A stretch of 64,000 bases of DNA from Dyella sp. C9 (GTDB lineage: Bacteria > Pseudomonadota > Gammaproteobacteria > Xanthomonadales > Rhodanobacteraceae): NCBI RefSeq assembly GCF_003332825.1, contig NZ_QIRF01000001.1:248001-312000 (forward strand), in the 5' to 3' direction. Shown one piece after another: positions 8,634 to 17,284 of the stretch; within the stretch, counting starts at the first letter, position 1; each line of letters begins with the position of its first letter. The notes under the pieces were generated by a model that did no database searches, was not told the origin of the DNA, and saw nothing but the letters and a program-made list of their open reading frames with translations. The translations under genes were made by a program, and so were the position numbers.

Positions 8634-9722
8634 ATGACGCAGGCGAGTGAAGCCCTGGTCCGCCGCATTCTCGGCGAACTTGTTGATCCACATACGGGTG
8701 CGCCGCTCGCCGACGCCGTGCGCGCGGTTGGCGTGGATGGCGACCGCGTGTCGGTGGATATCCAGCTGGGCTATCCCGCGAAAAGCGTCATCGACGGCAT
8801 GACCGCCCGCGTCAGGCAGGCGCTGGAGGTCGACCCGGCGATTGCCGCGGCCTCGGTATCGGTCGGCACCCGCATCCATGCACACAAGGTGCAGGGCACG
8901 CTGGCGCCGCAGCCGGGCGTGAAGAACATCATCGTGGTGGCCTCGGGCAAGGGCGGCGTGGGCAAGTCCACCGTGTCGGCCAACCTGGCGCTGGCGCTGG
9001 CGGCCGAGGGCGCCAAGGTCGGCGTGCTCGACGCGGACATCTACGGCCCCAGCCAGCCGCGCATGCTGGGCATCAGCGGCAAGCCGCAGTCGCCCGATGG
9101 CAAGAGCATCATCCCGCTGGAGGCGCATGGCCTGCAGGCGATGTCGATCGGATTCCTGATCGAGGAAGAGACCCCCATGATCTGGCGCGGCCCGATGGTC
9201 ACCCAGGCCATGATGCAGCTCCTCAACGACAGCCGCTGGGAACAGCTGGACTACCTGGTGGTGGACCTGCCGCCGGGCACCGGCGATATCCAGCTCACGC
9301 TGTCGCAGAAGGTGCCGGTGGCCGGCGCGGTGATCGTCACCACACCGCAGGACATCGCGCTGCTCGATGCGCGCAAGGCGCTGAAGATGTTCGAGAAGGT
9401 CGAGGTGCCGGTGCTGGGCGTGGTGGAGAACATGGCCACCCACGTGTGCTCCAACTGCGGCCACGAGGAGCACATCTTCGGTGAAGGCGGCGGCGTGCGC
9501 ATGGCCGAGCAGTACCACGTGCCCTATCTGGGCTCGCTGCCGCTGGACATCCGCATCCGCGAGCAGGCCGACGGCGGCACGCCGACGGTGGCCGCGATGC
9601 CCGACTCCGATCTCGCGGCGCGTTATCGCGAGATCGCCCGCAACACGGCGGGCCGCTTGTCGAGGCAGCCACGCAACAAGTCGCTGGGGTTGGGCAAGAT
9701 CATGGTGCAGGGGGCGCCGTAA
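8634..9722 (+). CDS. mrp: Mrp/ApbC iron-sulfur cluster carrier ATPase
   Basis: A 362-residue P-loop protein that binds and transfers Fe-S clusters in the cytoplasm. The N-terminal MIP18/DUF59-like domain spans about 1-85. The deviant Walker A is GKGGVGKS (about 105-112), followed by LDADIYGPSQPRMLG. The CSNC motif (about residue 268) is the cluster-binding CxxC. ATG at 8634 was preferred over 8601 because the latter overlaps a likely -10 element; the N-terminus then resembles other Mrp proteins. It is monocistronic between a divergent DUF2147 gene and a long intergenic region. Confidence 0.94.
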   Translation: MTQASEALVRRILGELVDPHTGAPLADAVRAVGVDGDRVSVDIQLGYPAKSVIDGMTARVRQALEVDPAIAAASVSVGTRIHAHKVQGTLAPQPGVKNIIVVASGKGGVGKSTVSANLALALAAEGAKVGVLDADIYGPSQPRMLGISGKPQSPDGKSIIPLEAHGLQAMSIGFLIEEETPMIWRGPMVTQAMMQLLNDSRWEQLDYLVVDLPPGTGDIQLTLSQKVPVAGAVIVTTPQDIALLDARKALKMFEKVEVPVLGVVENMATHVCSNCGHEEHIFGEGGGVRMAEQYHVPYLGSLPLDIRIREQADGGTPTVAAMPDSDLAARYREIARNTAGRLSRQPRNKSLGLGKIMVQGAP

Positions 9723-10340
9723 GCGCCCTTGCTGTCACGCCATCTCCCCGCCGAGAGGGCTGGCGTGAGAGCAGGTGCTCGCCTCGGGATTTCACGCTTT
9801 GGCGCCAGGCCGGGTGAGGGGCGCGCGGCGTGCGGGGGCCCATCGTGGTTCGGCATGCGTGCGAATGCTGGACAGCGTGCGACGTGCGGGAAACCCTCGT
9901 CAGGCGGCCCTGACGGCGCGGATGTGTCGGTCATCCGGCGTCTTTCGGTTTGCGGGGCGTTCCTGCGGCCCGGCTCGCCTGCGGCCGAAGGGAGTCCCGT
10001 GGGATGACGGGCTTCCAGCCTCCTGCCGGCGGCCGGGTCACTATCCCGCCCGGACGCCCCACTGTCCCCGCATCCTTGCGGCCCTCTTCTGGCCCTCTGA
10101 GGGCCAGTGAGATCAAAAGCCACGGCCAGGAGCCTGTAGGAGCGCACCCTGTGCGCGACCGCCCTGCGGCCCCCTTGTCGCAGCACAGTCGACAACCACG
10201 CAGGAACCCACGAAGCCCCGGCTCACCACCCTCAAGACGCCGGCACCCTGACGCCAAGACTGGCGGCACCCCTGTCATTTCCGCTATTTTTCCAGCCTTT
10301 AGGCCGCCCGGGCGGCAGCCTTACCCCTTTGGGAGTCCGA
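9723..10340. other. 618-base intergenic region with palindromic elements
   Basis: No gene is supported. The stretch contains a hairpin at 10089-10107 (CTGGCCCT/AGGGCCAG around CTG), a GTAG-headed REP-like element at 10133-10160, and other GC-rich short palindromes such as the CCCGTGGGATGACGGG region near 9999-10014. Open frames on both strands have no ribosome sites and rearrange the same repeat-like sequence. It probably holds the promoter of dcd near its right end. Confidence 0.5.
10133..10160 (+). repeat. GTAG-headed REP-like element, copy 1
   Basis: Reads CTGTAGGAGCGCACCCTGTG then CGCGACC. The stem is GCGCAC/GTGCGC around CCT, preceded by GTAGGA. Five more copies occur in this window (33.67, 38.12, 38.28, 42.58 and 42.62 kb). 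The GTAG head plus a hairpin resembles REP/GTAG elements mobilised by RAYT proteins in related Stenotrophomonas. Confidence 0.75.
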
Positions 10341-10907
10341 GTGAGCATCAAATCCGACAAGTGGATCCGTCGCATGGCGGGGCAGCACGGCATGATCGAG
10401 CCTTTCGAACCGGGCCAGATCAAGACGCGCGACAACGCCAAGCTGGTCTCCTACGGCACCTCCAGCTACGGCTACGACGTGCGCTGCGCGCGCGAGTTCA
10501 AGATCTTCACCAACATCAACTCCACCATCGTCGATCCGAAGGCGTTCGATCCGACCAGCTTCGTCGACGTGGAAGCGGATGTGTGCATCATCCCGCCCAA
10601 TTCGTTCGCGCTGGCCCGCACGGTCGAGTATTTCCGCATTCCGCGCAAGGTGCTCACGATCTGCCTGGGCAAGAGCACCTATGCCCGCTGCGGCATCATC
10701 GTCAACGTCACGCCGCTGGAACCGGAATGGGAAGGCCACGTGACGCTGGAGTTCTCCAACACCACGCCGCTGCCCGCGAAGATCTACGCCAACGAGGGCG
10801 TCGCGCAGATGCTGTTCCTCGAGTCCGATGAGGAATGCGAGACCAGCTACAAGGATCGTGGCGGCAAGTACCAGGGTCAGCAGGGCGTGACCCTGCCGCG
10901 TACCTGA
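10341..10907 (+). CDS. dcd: dCTP deaminase
   Basis: Converts dCTP to dUTP for dTTP synthesis. 188 residues, normal for the E. coli-type enzyme (193). The active-site region is [19 protein letters not shown] with Ser112, Arg116 and Glu137. The start is GTG ([13 protein letters not shown]) with GGGAG 6 bases upstream; the frame is open 12 bases further but without support. The C-terminus is full length. It stands alone, with a repeat-bearing region upstream and a lipoprotein gene 125 bases downstream. Confidence 0.96.
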   Translation: MSIKSDKWIRRMAGQHGMIEPFEPGQIKTRDNAKLVSYGTSSYGYDVRCAREFKIFTNINSTIVDPKAFDPTSFVDVEADVCIIPPNSFALARTVEYFRIPRKVLTICLGKSTYARCGIIVNVTPLEPEWEGHVTLEFSNTTPLPAKIYANEGVAQMLFLESDEECETSYKDRGGKYQGQQGVTLPRT

Positions 10908-11032
10908 GCCCTTTGCGTTCCGCGACCGCGGTCACGGGACACCTGAATGAATGCCGTCCGGGCCCGGTGCGCCGGTCCGGGGCGGCGCTACACTTCCGTA
11001 CGTTCACACCGATGCATTGCAGGAGATCCCGC

Positions 11033-11494
11033 ATGACCCGTTTTTCCACGCTGCTGACCCGTGCGGCTGCAGCCATCCTGCTGGGCAGCATGCTGGTGCT
11101 GGCCGGTTGCCATCGCGGCAGCACCAAGGACGAGGTGCGCACTGCAGACATGCTGAACCAGTTCGATGCAGTGATTAAGGCCTACAAGAGCGGCCAGTTC
11201 ATCGTCGACGGCGCCGTGCTGTCGGCGCTGGACACCGGCAGCCACTTTGCCTACCTGAAGGACCAGGGCAAGCTGCCCAAGACCGTGCTGCTCGAGCCCA
11301 GCGATGACTCCAAGATCCGCAAGCAGCACCTGCAGTACATGGCGCGCCTGCAGCTCGACTACGGGTTCACCGTGTATTACGACGATGGTGGCGTGCTGAA
11401 GAAGATCAGCGTGGTGGATACCAAGGCGCGTGACCTGGAAGACTACAAGGCGCCGCCGAAGACCGAAGCGCCGCCGCCGCAGCAGCACTATTGA
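11033..11494 (+). CDS. Hypothetical lipoprotein
   Basis: 153 residues with a lipoprotein signal: a hydrophobic stretch AAAAILLGSMLVLAGC with the lipobox LAGC, lipidated Cys at residue 26. The mature part has an alpha/beta look and ends in a Pro/Gln-rich tail (PPKTEAPPPQQHY). AGGAG lies 7 bases before the ATG, and TACACT at 10989-10994 could be the -10. Most likely an outer-membrane or periplasmic lipoprotein of unknown function. A strong terminator follows 20 bases after the stop. Confidence 0.7.
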   Translation: MTRFSTLLTRAAAAILLGSMLVLAGCHRGSTKDEVRTADMLNQFDAVIKAYKSGQFIVDGAVLSALDTGSHFAYLKDQGKLPKTVLLEPSDDSKIRKQHLQYMARLQLDYGFTVYYDDGGVLKKISVVDTKARDLEDYKAPPKTEAPPPQQHY

Positions 11495-11514
11495 TCGCTG
11501 CGCTAGGAACAGGG

Positions 11515-11545
11515 GCCCGCGGAGCGATCCGCGGGCTTTCTCTTT
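11515..11545 (+). terminator. Intrinsic terminator of the lipoprotein gene
   Basis: Arms GCCCGCGG (11515-11522) and CCGCGGGC (11529-11536) with loop AGCGAT, followed by TTTCTCTTT. It starts 20 bases after the stop at 11494. Confidence 0.85.
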
Positions 11546-11565
11546 GTGCCCGATCGGCGCGAAGG

Positions 11566-11668
11566 TTTTCCACAGCCGATGTGGATGCGCCGCGGTAAAG
11601 CCTGTGGATAGAGCTGCTATCCGCCTGATTCGAAAGAGCTCGCGACGCAGTGGTGCCTGATTGCGCAG
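11566..11668 (+). repeat. 103-bp DnaA-box-like repeat, copy A
   Basis: First of six 103-bp intergenic modules. It begins TTTTCCACAGCCGATGTGGA, contains CCTGTGGATAG at +36, the hairpin GGATAG/CTATCC, the conserved TCGCGACGC block, and ends TGATTGCGCAG. This copy stands alone, without a neighbouring module, between the terminator at 11545 and the HIT gene stop at 11685. Confidence 0.9.
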
Positions 11669-11684
11669 TCACCTGCCGCCGCGC

Positions 11685-12098
11685 TCAGCACAGTGCCGCG
11701 CGCAGGCTCTCAAGCATGGAGGCCAGGCCCGCAGGCGCGTACGGCGTGGCCTTGCCGCTGCCCCATACCGGTCCGGGCCAGGCCGCATCGCCTTCCAGGC
11801 GGACCACCACGTGCACGTGCAGCTGGCGCACTATGTTGCCCAGGGCACCAAGGTTGAGCTTGTCGCACGGCCCCACGTCGCGCAGCGCCTGCGCGGCGTG
11901 GCGGACCTCATGCCACAGCTGCTCCTGCTCTTCGGCGGCCAGGTCGTAGACCTCGCTGGCGCCTGTGCGTCGAGGCACCAGCACCAGCCAGGGAAAGCGC
12001 GTGTCGTTCATCAGCAGCAGTTCGCACAGGCCAAGCGAGGCCACGTGCGCGGTATCTGCCTGCAGGCGGGGGTCGAGCGAAAAATCGTGGTGGGTCAT
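11685..12098 (-). CDS. HIT-family hydrolase
   Basis: 137-residue histidine-triad protein. The catalytic strip is QLHVHVVV: the first triad His is Gln, as in a well-populated proteobacterial HIT subgroup that also ends AWPGPVWG as here. HIT proteins hydrolyse nucleoside phosphoramidates or dinucleoside polyphosphates. The upstream part NDTRFPWLVLVPRR and the LNLGALGNIVRQ segment also fit. It overlaps the dienelactone hydrolase stop by ATGA, so the two are co-translated. The precise substrate is unknown. Confidence 0.88.
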   Translation of the reverse strand: MTHHDFSLDPRLQADTAHVASLGLCELLLMNDTRFPWLVLVPRRTGASEVYDLAAEEQEQLWHEVRHAAQALRDVGPCDKLNLGALGNIVRQLHVHVVVRLEGDAAWPGPVWGSGKATPYAPAGLASMLESLRAALC

Positions 12099-12766
12099 GC
12101 GCCTTGGGCCAGTTGACGGTCGAAGAAGGCCAGCGTGCGCTGGTAGGCCAGGGCTGCACTGGCTTCGTCGTATTGCGTACCCACGTCGCGGTTGAAGGCA
12201 TGGTCGGCGGGGTAAGTGAATACATCCATCTGCGGCAGCATCTCGCGATGCTTCTGCACCATCTCCGGCGGGATGGCCTTGTCCTTCTCGCCGAAGTGGA
12301 ACATCACCGGCGCGCGCAGCTGCTCGCCGAGGAAAGGCACGTTGCGCGCGCCGTAGTAGCTCACCGAAGGCAGGCCCAGCCGCATGGCCGAAAGCATCGC
12401 CACCGTGCCGCCCCAGCAATAGCCCACGGTGCCGATGCGGCCCGATGAGGCGATCGCTTCGGCGGCGCTGGCCACGTCCTCGACGGCGCGATCGAGCCCC
12501 AGTTCGTTCACCAGCGCACGACCGCGCGCGTAGCCCTCTTCGTTGTAGCCCAGCTCCACGCCGGTCTCCAGGTGATCGAAGAAGCAGGGTGCTATGGCCG
12601 TGTAGCCGGCCTTGGCGAAACCATCGGTGACGCGGCGGATGTGCTCGTTGACGCCGAAGATTTCCTGGATCACCACGATGCCGCCCTTGGGCTTGCCCTC
12701 GGGATGGGCCAGATAGGCGCCGATGCACTGCATGCGCGTGGTGTTGAGACTGATGGTCTGGCCCAT
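12095..12766 (-). CDS. Dienelactone hydrolase family protein
   Basis: A 223-residue alpha/beta hydrolase. The nucleophile is Cys117 in GYCWGG, with Asp162 (FGEKDKAIP) and His189 ([10 protein letters not shown]) completing the Cys-Asp-His triad typical of carboxymethylenebutenolidase relatives. The N-terminal conserved [13 protein letters not shown] is present. Start MGQTISL has GGAG about 10 bases upstream. No aromatic catabolism genes lie nearby, so it is more likely a general ester or lactone hydrolase than a dedicated chlorocatechol pathway enzyme. Translationally coupled to the HIT gene. Confidence 0.88.
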   Translation of the reverse strand: MGQTISLNTTRMQCIGAYLAHPEGKPKGGIVVIQEIFGVNEHIRRVTDGFAKAGYTAIAPCFFDHLETGVELGYNEEGYARGRALVNELGLDRAVEDVASAAEAIASSGRIGTVGYCWGGTVAMLSAMRLGLPSVSYYGARNVPFLGEQLRAPVMFHFGEKDKAIPPEMVQKHREMLPQMDVFTYPADHAFNRDVGTQYDEASAALAYQRTLAFFDRQLAQGA

Positions 12767-12868
12767 GGCTCGAGCTCCGCGTGGCAAGCGGCCATTCTAG
12801 CCATTCAGGGAAATCGACCATCGTGCGATATGATGGTCCGTTTTCCGCATAGTTACGGTCCCACGTCC

Positions 12869-14188
12869 ATGTCGCAGGTTTCGCCCAAAGTCGGTTTCGT
12901 CAGCCTGGGGTGCCCCAAGGCCCTGGTCGATTCCGAGCGCATCCTCACCCAGCTGAAGGTCGAGGGCTACGAAATCGTGCCCAGCTACGGCGCAGCCGAC
13001 GCGGTGGTGGTCAACACCTGCGGCTTCATCGACGCGGCCGTGCAGGAGTCGCTGGACGCCATCGGCGAGGCGCTGCATGAGAACGGCAAGGTGATCGTCA
13101 CCGGCTGCCTGGGCAAGCGCTCGGAGCTGATTCGCGAGGCCTATCCGGACGTGCTCGCCATCACCGGCCCGCAGGACTACGCCAGCGTGATGAACGCGGT
13201 GCATAGCGCCTTGCCGCCCAAGCGCAACCCGCTGCTGGACATCATTCCGGACACGGGCATCAAGCTCACGCCCAAGCACTATGCGTACCTGAAGATTTCC
13301 GAAGGCTGCAACCACCGCTGCAGCTTCTGCATCATCCCGTCGATGCGTGGCGACCTGGTGTCGCGTCCGGTCGATGAAGTGCTGGTGGAAGCCGAGCGCC
13401 TGGTGAAGGGCGGTGTGAAGGAGCTGCTGGTGATCTCGCAGGACACCAGCGCGTACGGCGTGGACCTCAGGTACGCCGAGCGGCAGTGGCGCGACAAGAG
13501 CTATCGCACGCGCATGACCGAACTGTGCGAGGGCCTGTCCGAACTCGGCGTGTGGACGCGCCTGCACTACGTCTATCCGTATCCGCATGTGGACGAGGTG
13601 ATGCCGTTGATGGCGGAAGGCAAGATCCTTCCGTACCTCGACATCCCGTTCCAGCACGCCAGCCCGCGCATCCTCAAGCTGATGAAGCGTCCGGGCAACA
13701 TCGACAAGACGCTGGAGCGCGTGAAGAACTGGCGCAAGCTGGTGCCTGATCTCACCATCCGCAGCACCTTCATCGTCGGCTTCCCCGGCGAGACGGATGC
13801 CGAGTTCGAGGAACTGCTCGATTTCCTGCGCGAAGCGGAGCTGGATCGCGTGGGCGCGTTCGCCTACTCGCCGGTGGATGGCGCCAAGGCCAATGAGCTG
13901 CCGGGCGCCGTGTCCGAGGAGTTGAAGGAAGACCGCCTGGAGCAGTTCATGGCGGTGCAAGCTGAGATCTCCGCCGCCAAGCTGCAGCGCAAGATCGGCC
14001 GCACGCTGAAGGTGCTGGTGGACGAAGCCGGCGCCGACGGTGCCATCGCCCGCTCGGCGGCTGACGCGCCGGAGATCGATGGTGTGGTGCATATCGCCAA
14101 CGGCCAGCTGCTGAAGCCGGGGCAGTTCGTCGACGTGGTGGTCGAGGACGCCGACGAGCACGACCTGCACGCACGCCTCGCCGGCTGA
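12869..14188 (+). CDS. rimO: Ribosomal protein S12 methylthiotransferase
   Basis: A 439-residue radical-SAM methylthiotransferase that modifies the conserved Asp of ribosomal protein S12. UPF0004 domain with Cys15, Cys51 and Cys80 for the auxiliary cluster; radical-SAM motif CNHRCSFC (Cys147/151/154); C-terminal TRAM domain from about 375. [16 protein letters not shown] and [11 protein letters not shown] are RimO-specific compared with MiaB. ATG at 12869; TATGAT at 12829-12834 may be the -10. Monocistronic or joined to the DUF3025 gene 16 bases later. Confidence 0.96.
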   Translation: MSQVSPKVGFVSLGCPKALVDSERILTQLKVEGYEIVPSYGAADAVVVNTCGFIDAAVQESLDAIGEALHENGKVIVTGCLGKRSELIREAYPDVLAITGPQDYASVMNAVHSALPPKRNPLLDIIPDTGIKLTPKHYAYLKISEGCNHRCSFCIIPSMRGDLVSRPVDEVLVEAERLVKGGVKELLVISQDTSAYGVDLRYAERQWRDKSYRTRMTELCEGLSELGVWTRLHYVYPYPHVDEVMPLMAEGKILPYLDIPFQHASPRILKLMKRPGNIDKTLERVKNWRKLVPDLTIRSTFIVGFPGETDAEFEELLDFLREAELDRVGAFAYSPVDGAKANELPGAVSEELKEDRLEQFMAVQAEISAAKLQRKIGRTLKVLVDEAGADGAIARSAADAPEIDGVVHIANGQLLKPGQFVDVVVEDADEHDLHARLAG

Positions 14189-14204
14189 TGCGCGGCGTGG
14201 CGTG

Positions 14205-15008
14205 ATGCGTTACGTCGCGCCCGCCCGAAACGAGGTCGATCCCGCCGTGTTCGAGCGCTGGCCGTTATGCGGCTGGCGCGAGCATGCGCCGTGGCTGCAG
14301 GGGTCGGAGTGGCCGTCGATCGAAGCGCTCAATGCCGCGTGGCCGGCCGACCAGCCGACGCGCTTCGTCGTGCAGACGCACGAACTGCTGGCCGATGGCC
14401 TTCACTATGAGCAGCGCATTGCCGCGCAGGCGCGCATAGCCACCCGCGAGGCCAACTGGCACGACCTGTTCAACGCGCTGGTGTGGTTGCGCCATCCGGG
14501 GCTCAAGCGTGCGCTCAATGCCCAGCAGGTGAGCGAAATCGCCGTAATGGGGCCGCGCGAGCGCTCGCGGCCGCAATGTGCGCTCACCCATTTCGACGAA
14601 GCGGGCGTGGTGGTGGTGCTACGCGACGCGGCGCTGCTCGATGCCTGGGATGCCCACGACTGGCATGGCCTGTTCTGGCGCCAACGGGATGCCTGGGGCG
14701 ACGGCCGCGCCATGCCCACGGTGTTCGGGCATGCCTTGCTCGAGCACGCGCTGACGCCGGGCAAGCTGCTGGTGGGCAAGGCCCTGGTGTTCGTGGGGCA
14801 GGGCACCGCCGAACAGGCACTGGCCGCCTGTGCCGAGGGCATCGCCGAGGGTCGCCTGTTGCGCGATCCGCTGGAACTGCGCCCTTTTCCGCTGTCCGGC
14901 CTGCCGGGCTGGTATCCAGGCAACGAGCACGAAACGTTCCACCGGCAAACCCCGTGCTACCAGCCCAGGCGTGAAGGGCGCAGTTATCCCCGTCCGGCGG
15001 TTTTCTGA
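14205..15008 (+). CDS. DUF3025 family protein
   Basis: A 267-residue protein with MRYVAPARNEVDPAVFERWP at its start and the conserved core GLHYEQRIA...NWHDLFNALVWLRHP...MGPRERSR...LTHFDEAG. I recall this as DUF3025, a proteobacterial family of unknown function. No signal peptide. ATG at 14205 was chosen over an adjacent GTG at 14202; neither has a clear Shine-Dalgarno, so it probably depends on translation from rimO 16 bases upstream. Confidence 0.75.
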   Translation: MRYVAPARNEVDPAVFERWPLCGWREHAPWLQGSEWPSIEALNAAWPADQPTRFVVQTHELLADGLHYEQRIAAQARIATREANWHDLFNALVWLRHPGLKRALNAQQVSEIAVMGPRERSRPQCALTHFDEAGVVVVLRDAALLDAWDAHDWHGLFWRQRDAWGDGRAMPTVFGHALLEHALTPGKLLVGKALVFVGQGTAEQALAACAEGIAEGRLLRDPLELRPFPLSGLPGWYPGNEHETFHRQTPCYQPRREGRSYPRPAVF

Positions 15009-15098
15009 CGTCGGGCGGGGCTTGATCGCGGGGCCTCAAATTGCGGCGGCACCGCAATCGCGCTAAAACGCCCTTAGCGGAGCGCTGGGAGCAGGCGG

Positions 15099-16139
15099 AT
15101 GGATACGGCTTGGCGGGTGCGCTTTGGCAGGACAAAGGCGAGGTTGCCTTGGGGCGGGCTGTTGGCCTGCCTGCTGGCCGTGGCCCAGCCGATCACCGCT
15201 GGCGACCTGGCGACGAGCGCGCCTCGGGCGGTCCGCTTCGGCATCCTCCCGGTGAGCGGCGCCGTTGAGTCCCGCCAGCAGTGGGAGCCGCTGCTGGAAG
15301 ATCTGGAGAAGAGACTCGGGCGTCCGGTCAGCGCGGTATCGGTCAGCACGTATGCCGGCCTGTCCGGCGCCATCGCCGAGCAACGCGTGGACATTGCCTT
15401 TCTTTCCGGGCGCCTGGCCACCGAGGCCGTCCAGCACCAGCACATGAGCGTGATCGCGCAATGCGAGCGCAGCGATGGCGTCAAAGGCAATGTCGCCGTG
15501 CTGGTCACGCGCAGCGACGGCCCCATCCATTCGCTCAAGGACCTGTTCGCCAGGCCCGGCCATTGGCGCTACGCACGCGGTGAAACGCTTTCGGTCACTG
15601 GATACATCGCGCCGGAGGCCGAGTTGTTTGCGCCGAGGGGCCTGAACTCCGATACCTTCTTTGCCAGCGTGCGCGTGGGCAATCACCAGAACAATGCGCT
15701 GGCGGTGGCCAATGGCGAAGTCGATGTGGCCAGCAACAACGGCCCGGACCTGGAGCTGTTTCGCCGCAATTTTCCCAGCGAGGCGGCGCAGGTCCGCGTG
15801 ATCTGGAGCTCGTCGCTGATTCCCACCGACGTGCTGGTGGCGAGGGACGACCTGCCCGAGCCCCTGCGCAGCCAGCTGATTGCCTTCATGCGTGGCTACG
15901 GACATGCCCCGGGCGCGGCTGGCGAGCGCGAACGGGCGAATCTGGCGCGCATCCAGGATCTGGCCGGGTTTGCCGCGGCTGACAATCGTGTCCTGCAGCC
16001 CATCCTCGACCTGCAGTTCCAGTTGGTTCGCGAACAGGCCGAGCATGGACGCTGGGTCAACGACCAGGCCAAGGCGACGCGCTTGCAACAGATCGATGCC
16101 GACTACCGGCGGGCCATGGCCCAGCTCTCGCGCCACTGA
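15099..16139 (+). CDS. PhnD-like periplasmic phosphonate/phosphite-binding protein
   Basis: 346 residues with an N-terminal signal (hydrophobic LPWGGLLACLLAVAQPITAG). The mature part has VRFGILPVSGAVESRQQWEPLLEDLEKRLG-type organisation and SVSTYAGLSGAIAEQRVDIAFL, which fit the PhnD/PtxB/HtxB family that binds phosphonate, phosphite or similar anions. No ATPase or permease gene is adjacent, so it is an orphan: possibly it serves a distant transporter or acts as a sensor. A GGGAG precedes the ATG. Family assignment is good; ligand unknown. Confidence 0.8.
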   Translation: MDTAWRVRFGRTKARLPWGGLLACLLAVAQPITAGDLATSAPRAVRFGILPVSGAVESRQQWEPLLEDLEKRLGRPVSAVSVSTYAGLSGAIAEQRVDIAFLSGRLATEAVQHQHMSVIAQCERSDGVKGNVAVLVTRSDGPIHSLKDLFARPGHWRYARGETLSVTGYIAPEAELFAPRGLNSDTFFASVRVGNHQNNALAVANGEVDVASNNGPDLELFRRNFPSEAAQVRVIWSSSLIPTDVLVARDDLPEPLRSQLIAFMRGYGHAPGAAGERERANLARIQDLAGFAAADNRVLQPILDLQFQLVREQAEHGRWVNDQAKATRLQQIDADYRRAMAQLSRH

Positions 16140-16221
16140 GCGCGCATTCAAGCAACCGGTGTTAGGGTGCGGCATTGGGTCGGCGTCGCCGGCCGCCTCA
16201 CGTTAGCCTGCCGGAGTCCCC

Positions 16222-16713
16222 ATGCCTGCCTTCGATCGTGTCCTTCGCGCGTGCCGTCTTGGCCTGTTCGCTGCCGTGCTCGGCGCGGCATCGCTGGCCC
16301 ACGCCCAGGCGGCTCCGCCGGGCCTGCCCGAGGCGGACAAGCAGCAGATCAAGAACTACACCCTCACTGACGACGTGTTCCAGCGCCTTGCCGATACCAC
16401 GCGCGAGGCGCACGCGCTGGGCATCCAGCCCCAGGCGTCGCCCGATCCGTCCAAGGTGCACAGCCTCAACGATCTTGCCGCGCAGGCCATGGCGGCCGAT
16501 CCGCGCATTCCCGACCTGGTGAAAAAGCATGGCTTTACGCCGCGTGATTTCATGCTGGCCAACATCGCGCTGATGAACGCGATCATGGCGGTGCAGGCAC
16601 GGGCCGATCCTGCGCTGTCAGGCAACCTCAACCAGGTCTGGGTGAACCCCGACAACATTCGTTTCGTCGAGGCGCACAAGCAGGAGATCAGCGCGCTGAT
16701 GCAGGGCAACTGA
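16222..16713 (+). CDS. Exported hypothetical protein
   Basis: 163 residues; signal peptide ending LAHAQA around residue 28. The mature helical domain begins QQIKNYTLTDDVFQRLADTT and has the repeated look of small helical periplasmic proteins (PRIPDLVKKHGFTPRDFMLA, then a second helix pair). CCGGAG lies 6 bases upstream of the ATG. I do not recognise a named family; it may be lineage-restricted. It converges with greB. Confidence 0.65.
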   Translation: MPAFDRVLRACRLGLFAAVLGAASLAHAQAAPPGLPEADKQQIKNYTLTDDVFQRLADTTREAHALGIQPQASPDPSKVHSLNDLAAQAMAADPRIPDLVKKHGFTPRDFMLANIALMNAIMAVQARADPALSGNLNQVWVNPDNIRFVEAHKQEISALMQGN

Positions 16714-16735
16714 GCGCAGGGAAGGGCGGCCGGCC

Positions 16736-17233
16736 TCAGTAGCTGACCGTCACGATCAGGAAGCGCGTACGTCCGCCGGGCAGTTCGGCCTCGAATTCGT
16801 CGTCCACGCGCTTCTTCAGTACCGCCCGCGCCAGGGGTGAGTCGATGCTGATCCAGCCCAGGCGTGCGTCGGTCTCGTCAGGACCTACGATGCGATAGGA
16901 CACGCTTTCGCCGGACTCGGCGTTTTCCAGCTCGATGCAGGCGCCAAAGAACACCACCTCCCGGTCGGCCGGCGCGCCTTCGGCCACCTTCAGCGATGGG
17001 ATGCGCTTGCTCAGATAGCGCACGCGCCGATCGATCTCGCCCAGTTGCTTCTTGCGGTAGGTGTACTCGGCGTTTTCCGAGCGGTCGCCTTCCGCGGCGG
17101 CGGCGGCCAGCGCCTTCACCACTTCCGGGCGCAGCGTGTGCCACAGGTGGTCAAGCTCGGCCTTGAGCTTCTCGAAGCCCTCGCGGGTGATGATGGCGGT
17201 GGAACTGGGGGCGGGTGGTCGCCAGCGGCTCAT
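16736..17233 (-). CDS. greB: Transcription elongation factor GreB
   Basis: Rescues backtracked RNA polymerase by stimulating transcript cleavage. 165 residues (E. coli 158). N-terminal coiled coil with the tip [27 protein letters not shown], whose acidic residues reach the polymerase active site; C-terminal FKBP-like domain ending [11 protein letters not shown]. The extra basic residues and SKRIPSLKV fit GreB rather than GreA. Start MSRWRPPAP at 17233 is the only credible one. Confidence 0.93.
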   Translation of the reverse strand: MSRWRPPAPSSTAIITREGFEKLKAELDHLWHTLRPEVVKALAAAAAEGDRSENAEYTYRKKQLGEIDRRVRYLSKRIPSLKVAEGAPADREVVFFGACIELENAESGESVSYRIVGPDETDARLGWISIDSPLARAVLKKRVDDEFEAELPGGRTRFLIVTVSY

Positions 17234-17284
17234 GGGGCGGGAATCCGTTGCACAACGTGTCGGGCGTCGATTTTATCGATAGCC

